Source of the DNA: JAAYCO01 sp964632015
Lineage (GTDB): Bacteria; Planctomycetota; Phycisphaerae; SM23-33
NCBI GenBank assembly: GCA_964632015.1
Contig: CAZWAT010000077.1
Location: forward strand, 1-11,699
Length of the DNA stretch: 11,699 nucleotides
Direction: 5' to 3'
Both the position numbers and the translations under genes were made by a program. A model generated the notes under the pieces. It saw only the letters and a program-made list of their open reading frames with translations, did not search any database and was not told the DNA's origin. How positions within the stretch are numbered: position 1 is the stretch's first letter; every line of letters starts with the position of its first letter. Below are positions 7,770-11,699 of this stretch, one piece after another.

Positions 7770-9148
7770 CCAGGCGAAATCTCAACGAAGAGCGGGCAAG
7801 TGCCGAATCGCCCGCGGGCAAAAAAGTCACCGTGGTGGGGCTGGGACGTTTCGGCGGGGGCATTGGCGCAACCCGCTGGTTGGCATCGCAAGGTGCGAAG
7901 GTGACCGTATCTGACAAGGCGACGCGCGAGGAACTTGAAGATTCCATACGTGCCCTGGGCAACGTAGAAGTCGCGCTGCACCTCGGGGGGCATCTTGAAG
8001 AAGATTTCACCGACGCGGACTTGCTCGTCGTAAGCCCCGCTGTGCCTCCCGACATGCCCCTGCTGATGAAGGCAAGGAATAGAGGCGTCTGCGTCACCAG
8101 CGAGATCAACCTGTTCATGCAACGCTGCCGGGCGCCCATCGTCGGAATTACCGGTAGCGTGGGCAAGAGCACCACCACCGCGATGACCGGGGCGATTCTC
8201 GCCACAACCATCACCACCCACGTAGGCGGGAACATAGGCACGAGCCTGCTGGAAATGCTCGGCCAGATCGATAGAACGCACGTAGTGGTGCTTGAGCTGT
8301 CGAGCTTTCAGCTTGAACAACTACCCGTGATACGCCTGAGCCCCTATGTCGCGGTAGTGACAAACCTCGCGCCCAACCACCTTGACAGGCACGGTACGAT
8401 GGACGCCTATGCCCAGGCCAAGAAGAATATTTTCCGCTTTCAGCGGCATAATGACGTGCTCGTTCTCAACGCCAACGATCCCATCCTCGCGTCATGGTCG
8501 GCAGAGGCGCCCGGGCGGGTCGAGTTTTTCCAGGGCGCGGTTCTGGTGGACGGTGAAGCCGCCGGTCCCGATCTTTCCTCCGTACCCGCCAGGCCATTCT
8601 CGCTGACGGTTCCCGGCGGGCACAACCAGGCGAACGCCCAGGCAGCCTGGGTCGCCGCCAAACAGTTCGGCGTCTCGTGGAAGCAGGCACAGGAGGCGTT
8701 GCTGGAATTCCACCCACTGCCCCACCGCCTTCAATTTGTCGCCGTGCGCGACGGCGTGAAATATTACAACGACTCGAAAAGCACCACACCACGAGGGGCC
8801 ATAGTCGCCCTGGGGTCGTTCGCGCCAGGTCGCGTCATCATCATCGTGGGCGGATACGACAAGGGCATCGAGTTTGAAGAACTTGGTGAGCACCTCGCCG
8901 CGCGTGCCAAGGCGGTCATTACCATGGGCGCGACCGCGACGAAGATTCAGGACGCAATAAAACGCTATAACGCCGACAACAAGGTTCCCGTCGTCGAGGC
9001 CGGCGACCTTGCCCAAGCTGTCAAACTCGCACGGGACCTCGCCACACAGGATGACGTAATATTGCTGTCGCCCGCGTGCGCAAGCTACGACATGTTCACT
9101 AACTACGAGCAGCGAGGCCAGGCGTTTGTCGACCTTGCGACAGAATGA
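7766..9148 (+). CDS. murD: UDP-N-acetylmuramoyl-L-alanine--D-glutamate ligase
   Basis: 460 residues, close to the usual ~450. MurD adds D-glutamate to UDP-MurNAc-L-Ala with ATP, the second amino-acid step of peptidoglycan precursor synthesis in the cytoplasm. The N-terminal Rossmann-like domain that binds the UDP part begins at VTVVGLGRFGGG (21-32). The ATP P-loop is GITGSVGKSTTT (127-138). The central domain has LELSSFQLE (176-184), NHLDRHGTMDAY (204-215) and AKKNIF (218-223), which holds the lysine expected to be carbamylated. The C-terminal domain has HRLQ, YYNDSKSTTP (333-342), GGYDKG (362-367) and LLSPACASYDMF (433-444). Two motif variants stand out: the P-loop has Val where MurD usually has Asn (TGTNGKS), and NDSKSTTP replaces NDSKATN. 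Start ATG 7766 overlaps the upstream stop and has GGAG five bases ahead. Co-transcription with the M16 pair is likely. Confidence 0.95.
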   Translation: MTRRNLNEERASAESPAGKKVTVVGLGRFGGGIGATRWLASQGAKVTVSDKATREELEDSIRALGNVEVALHLGGHLEEDFTDADLLVVSPAVPPDMPLLMKARNRGVCVTSEINLFMQRCRAPIVGITGSVGKSTTTAMTGAILATTITTHVGGNIGTSLLEMLGQIDRTHVVVLELSSFQLEQLPVIRLSPYVAVVTNLAPNHLDRHGTMDAYAQAKKNIFRFQRHNDVLVLNANDPILASWSAEAPGRVEFFQGAVLVDGEAAGPDLSSVPARPFSLTVPGGHNQANAQAAWVAAKQFGVSWKQAQEALLEFHPLPHRLQFVAVRDGVKYYNDSKSTTPRGAIVALGSFAPGRVIIIVGGYDKGIEFEELGEHLAARAKAVITMGATATKIQDAIKRYNADNKVPVVEAGDLAQAVKLARDLATQDDVILLSPACASYDMFTNYEQRGQAFVDLATE

Positions 9149-9183
9149 CATCGCCCTCCAAGCCTGGCGGCCTGTGATGGAGA
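9149..9183. other. Short convergent intergenic gap between murD and thiC
   Basis: Thirty-five bases separate the murD TGA from the thiC TAA on the opposite strand. I see no strong hairpin with a T-run in either direction, so no intrinsic terminator is called. Transcription from both sides may overlap or end by another mechanism. Confidence 0.5.
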
Positions 9184-10482
9184 TTATTCATCCGTCAGCG
9201 GCGCGTTCTTGAGTTCGTTGCTTATTCGCACCGCGCACCAGTCGTGGCCGCACATCGAGCAATACTCGCTGTGCTCGGTGATGTCCCGTTCGCGGATCTC
9301 GCGGGCGTTCTCGCCATCGAACATCAACTCGAACTGTTTTGACCAGTTGAAGCTCGCGCGCGCGTCGGAAACGGCGTCATCCCAGTCGCGGGCGCCGCTC
9401 AGATGTCGCGCGACATCCGCGGCGTGGGCGGCAATCTTGTAAGCAATGCAACCCTGCTTGACATCCTCCGGCGACGGAAGCGCCAGGTGCTCAGCCGGCG
9501 TCACATAGCACAGAAAACTCGCCCCGTGATATGCAGCCGACGTCGCGCCGATAGCCGAGGTAATGTGATCGTAACCCGCAAAGGCGTCCGTCACCAACGG
9601 GCCAAGAACGTAGAACGGCGCGCCGTCACAGACCTTCTGCTGACGCTTCATGTTCATCTCGATCTGGTCGAACGGAACATGACCCGGGCCTTCGACCATC
9701 GCCTGAACGCCCATCTTGCGAGACCGCTCGACAAGCTCGCCAAGCACGTCAAGCTCGGCGAACTGGGCCTCGTCGCTGGCGTCGGCAAGACACCCGGGCC
9801 TGAGCCCGTCACCAAGGCTGAACGCAACATCATACTCGTGCATGATGCCCGCGATGTCATCGAACAGCTCGTACATCGGGTTTTCCCTGCCGTGATGCAG
9901 CATCCACTTCGCCAGCAGCGACCCGCCCCGCGAAACAATGCCCAGCTTACGCTTGCGGGCAAGGGGCACGTGCTTTCTGAGCAACCCTGCATGGATGGTA
10001 AAAAAGTCCACCCCCTGACGGGCCTGGTTGCGAATCGCCGAGAGTATGTCCTCGTGCGTCAGATCCTCAACCGCCTTGTTCACGATCATCGAATACATCG
10101 GAACCGTACCTATAGGAACCGTCGAATGGGCGATGATGTTGCTTCGAATCCGGTCGAGGTCGCCACCGGTTGACAAATCCATAACCGCGTCGGCACCATA
10201 TTTCACCGCCCACTGAAGCTTCACAAGCTCCTGATTCTCGCAACTGCTGTTGGGCGAAGCACCGATGTTCGCGTTGATCTTGGTCGTCACCAACCTGCCT
10301 ATGCCGCACGGGTCGAGCTTCGCAGGCCCCAACCCACCAACGTGAAGAACATTCGCCGGAATCACCAGCCTGCCGGAAGCGACCTCCTGGAGAATCGCCT
10401 GGGCAGAAACCTTCTCACGCTGAGCAACACGGTTAACCTGAGTCGTAATAATGCCCTTGCGGGCCTGTTCAAGTTGAGTCAT
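9184..10482 (-). CDS. thiC: Phosphomethylpyrimidine synthase (HMP-P synthase)
   Basis: 432 residues, the compact form of ThiC without the extra N-terminal region of plant and enterobacterial enzymes. ThiC is a radical-SAM enzyme that rearranges 5-aminoimidazole ribotide into 4-amino-5-hydroxymethyl-2-methylpyrimidine phosphate, the pyrimidine half of thiamine. The hallmark C-terminal cluster motif CX2CX4C is Cys408, Cys411 and Cys416 in YCSMCGHDWCA. Family blocks MDLSTGGDLD, MVEGPGHVP, FYVLGPLVTDAFAGYDHI and GASFLCYVTPAEHL are all intact. Start ATG 10480-10482 has a strong site, GGAGAAGGA, ending six bases upstream. The gene has its own promoter and a TPP riboswitch in its leader, so it should be repressed when thiamine pyrophosphate is plentiful. 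It reads away from the UVR-motif gene on the same strand and converges with murD. Confidence 0.97.
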   Translation of the reverse strand: MTQLEQARKGIITTQVNRVAQREKVSAQAILQEVASGRLVIPANVLHVGGLGPAKLDPCGIGRLVTTKINANIGASPNSSCENQELVKLQWAVKYGADAVMDLSTGGDLDRIRSNIIAHSTVPIGTVPMYSMIVNKAVEDLTHEDILSAIRNQARQGVDFFTIHAGLLRKHVPLARKRKLGIVSRGGSLLAKWMLHHGRENPMYELFDDIAGIMHEYDVAFSLGDGLRPGCLADASDEAQFAELDVLGELVERSRKMGVQAMVEGPGHVPFDQIEMNMKRQQKVCDGAPFYVLGPLVTDAFAGYDHITSAIGATSAAYHGASFLCYVTPAEHLALPSPEDVKQGCIAYKIAAHAADVARHLSGARDWDDAVSDARASFNWSKQFELMFDGENAREIRERDITEHSEYCSMCGHDWCAVRISNELKNAPLTDE

Positions 10483-10488
10483 GCAAGT

Positions 10489-10558
10489 TCCTTCTCCGGA
10501 CGGGAATGCGAATCCGTCCGTAATAAAGCCTCGCAGCCGGCGTGAAAGCCCCCGAGCC
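10489..10558 (-). promoter_or_regulatory. thiC leader expression platform and ribosome binding site
   Basis: This lies between the TPP aptamer and thiC. The ribosome binding site GGAGAAGGA is at 10489-10497. Directly upstream is a hairpin with a 7-bp stem, CGGACGG (10514-10520) pairing with CCGTCCG (10497-10503), around a 10-nt loop. A GCTTTC element (10544-10549) can pair with GAAAGC in the 3' strand of the aptamer (10564-10569), or, with one G-U pair, its CTTTC can pair with GAAGG of the binding site. No T-run follows any stem, so control of translation initiation is more likely than transcription termination. The pairings are read by eye. Confidence 0.45.
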
Positions 10559-10659
10559 GGTCTGCTTTCCTCCGCGGCTCACTTTGCAATACTACAGCAA
10601 AATTCGCCGATCAGGTTCCAAGGGTCGCTCTCAGTCCTCGCGGACGCCCCTAGCAAACC
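10559..10659 (-). ncRNA. TPP riboswitch (THI element) upstream of thiC
   Basis: The minus strand carries the conserved thiamine pyrophosphate aptamer. P1 is GGTTTGCT (10652-10659) with AGCAGACC (10559-10566), eight pairs including one G-U. The 5' arm then has GGGGCG, the invariant CTGAGA (10629-10634), ACCCTTGG and AACCTGATC (10609-10617), and closes with GAGGAAAGC (10564-10572). P4 is CGGC (10606-10609) with GCCG (10575-10578). It is capped by an extra TTTGC/GCAAA helix formed by 10597-10601 and 10583-10587. Binding of TPP should stabilise P1 and lower thiC expression. The aptamer begins at the predicted transcription start. The core strings are unmistakable; helix boundaries are approximate. 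Confidence 0.95.
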
Positions 10660-10665
10660 ACACTG

Positions 10666-10694
10666 ATGTTAGCATGTAACCCACACGCGGGCAA
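10666..10694 (-). promoter_or_regulatory. Candidate extended -10 promoter for thiC
   Basis: On the minus strand, TTGCCC (10689-10694) and TAACAT (10666-10671) are separated by 17 bp, and the -10 is preceded by TGC, an extended -10 element. Initiation about seven bases downstream falls at ~10659, exactly the first base of riboswitch helix P1. The promoter starts 12 bp after the stop of the upstream UVR-motif gene, so thiC can be transcribed independently of it. Confidence 0.6.
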
Positions 10695-10705
10695 GAACAT
10701 CACAA

Positions 10706-11503
10706 TTACTCGTCATGGGACTGGTCATCATCGTCCCTGGCGCCCTGGCGGGCCTTGACCTCCCTGAGCCTGTCGCGCAGATTCGCCGCGTCCTCGTAAC
10801 GCTCTTCGCTGACCGCCTTGTGAAGGGCCTTGCGTATCTTCACCACCGGGTCGACTGGAAGACGGGACTCAATCTCACTGACCATCGCCTTGAGTATCAC
10901 CACCTCGGTATGCTCTTCGATGGTTTGGCTTTCAAGCCCCAGATTTGTGTAGAAGTCGCGTATCCGCTCGATGCCCGCCTTGACCGCGTTCATCGCGGCC
11001 TGGGGACTCTTACGACGATACGCCCGCAACGCACGGGCACGCGTGTGCATCATGATCACGTAGGGGCGGTACTGCTCTAGCTGAAGGCGATCCGCCTCGC
11101 TGTGGCCGTACTTCGCGCAGAAATCCATCACCTTCATACTATGCGACGTGTCACGTTCGACGGCGTCGAAATCTTCCAAAATGAACATCGCAAGATACCT
11201 GTGGTAGTACATCGACGCCTCGGACCGCAGAAGCTCGCAGTCGCGCTCGTTGATCGAAAACCCCTCATCCCCGTCGTTGGATCGACGGTACATCGCCAAC
11301 TCGTTCTCGAAATGCTCCAGCAAAGAATCGCAATCATGGGGCCTTTGTCCGTCGGGCCTGCCGGACACCTCCATCTGGTAAATCCCCAGATCGAGCCGCA
11401 ACTGGATCTTATCCTTGCCGTCATCTCCACGAATCCGGCGCGCAGTCACCTGCCCCGGTTCGTAAGGCCAGCTCTTCAACAATTCACTGATATCAAGGTT
11501 CAT
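10706..11503 (-). CDS. UVR-motif (UvrB/UvrC motif) protein of unknown function
   Basis: 265 residues. The C-terminal part at ~218-252 (DPVVKIRKALHKAVSEERYEDAANLRDRLREVK) has the pattern of the UVR domain, a two-helix hairpin used by UvrB and UvrC to contact each other and also found in McsA-type and other regulatory proteins. A strongly acidic tail (256-265) follows. The N-terminal half, with WPYEPGQVTARRIRGDDG at 12-29, a predicted strand region and then long helices at ~85-215, resembles a protein family I associate with planctomycetes, but I cannot name a function. It has no nuclease or ATPase motif, so it is not UvrB or UvrC itself. ATG 11503 is chosen because GAGGG sits five bases upstream of it; the in-frame ATG at 11518 and TTG at 11521 lack a binding site. 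An adaptor in DNA repair or proteolysis is only a guess. Confidence 0.85.
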   Translation of the reverse strand: MNLDISELLKSWPYEPGQVTARRIRGDDGKDKIQLRLDLGIYQMEVSGRPDGQRPHDCDSLLEHFENELAMYRRSNDGDEGFSINERDCELLRSEASMYYHRYLAMFILEDFDAVERDTSHSMKVMDFCAKYGHSEADRLQLEQYRPYVIMMHTRARALRAYRRKSPQAAMNAVKAGIERIRDFYTNLGLESQTIEEHTEVVILKAMVSEIESRLPVDPVVKIRKALHKAVSEERYEDAANLRDRLREVKARQGARDDDDQSHDE

Positions 11504-11699
11504 AACCGCCCTCACCATCAAGTCTAGCTGAAATAGCCCCTCAACACAATTCAGCCAGTCACTGAAAAACCCATCAGACTACGCGCGGGGCTTTGGGTTC
11601 CCTTGGAAGCACGCGCGGAGACGTTTTTGGAAATGTCAAGGGTTAGGACTATGTTAGGGCCATTTAGGGTTGGCGGGGGAATTGATGAGGCGAGGTGGG
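11504..11699. other. Non-coding upstream region of the UVR-motif gene
   Basis: About 196 bases to the window edge with no convincing gene. On the minus strand a weak promoter-like pair, TTGTGT with a 17-bp spacer and TAGACT, lies ~20-50 bases above the UVR start codon; it is too poor to call separately. The last ~60 bases are G-rich on the + strand, with three TTAGG(G)-like repeats and a GGGGG run. I see no RNA gene, repeat array or terminator. Confidence 0.4.

Noticed and set aside
9403..10173. A ~256-codon plus-strand open frame antisense to thiC.
   Set aside because: thiC is unambiguous on the other strand, and this frame has no recognisable domain or ribosome binding site.
11640..11679. 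TTAGGG-like repeats and G-runs that could suggest a telomere-like repeat or G-quadruplex.
   Set aside because: The repeats are irregular, only about three copies, and one loop would be 14 bases long; chance in a G-rich non-coding region is the simpler reading.

Overview
The window is about 11.7 kb of moderately GC-rich chromosomal DNA, tightly packed with ordinary-looking bacterial genes and free of mobile elements, CRISPR arrays, tRNA and rRNA. The most likely source is a planctomycete, perhaps Phycisphaerae-like. This rests on the style of the 3' UVR-motif protein, the glycosyltransferase tail, the variant MurD and DapF motifs and the ornithine-decarboxylase-type PLP enzyme. It is an inference from recalled family resemblance, not from a search.

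Left block, + strand (1-3884): the 3' end of a membrane glycosyltransferase-like gene, a diaminopimelate epimerase family gene (dapF-like, with changes at substrate-binding positions), a 548-residue protein of unknown function that overlaps dapF and starts at TTG, and a small SAM-dependent methyltransferase. The spacing (34 bp, 14 bp overlap, 24 bp) suggests co-transcription. The methyltransferase runs tail-to-tail into a minus-strand fold-III PLP decarboxylase of ornithine decarboxylase type (3881-5089), and their stop codons share one CTAG.

Central block, + strand (5295-9148): two tandem M16B peptidase-family genes followed by murD, with a 3-bp gap and then an ATGA overlap. The first M16 protein has lost the zinc motif but keeps the R/Y pair. 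The second has the zinc motif but has lost the R/Y pair. Together they look like a heterodimeric protease with a split active site. murD links the block to peptidoglycan synthesis, as dapF does for the left block.

Right block, - strand (9184-11503): a UVR-motif protein gene and then thiC. thiC has its own extended -10 promoter, a recognisable TPP riboswitch whose P1 helix starts where transcription should begin, and an expression platform with competing helices ahead of a good ribosome binding site. The last ~200 bp is the non-coding upstream region of the UVR gene.

No clear new defence or mobile system is visible. The points most worth a second look are the altered substrate pocket of the DapF homologue and the unknown protein coupled to it, the reciprocal active-site loss in the M16 pair, and the architecture of the thiC leader.
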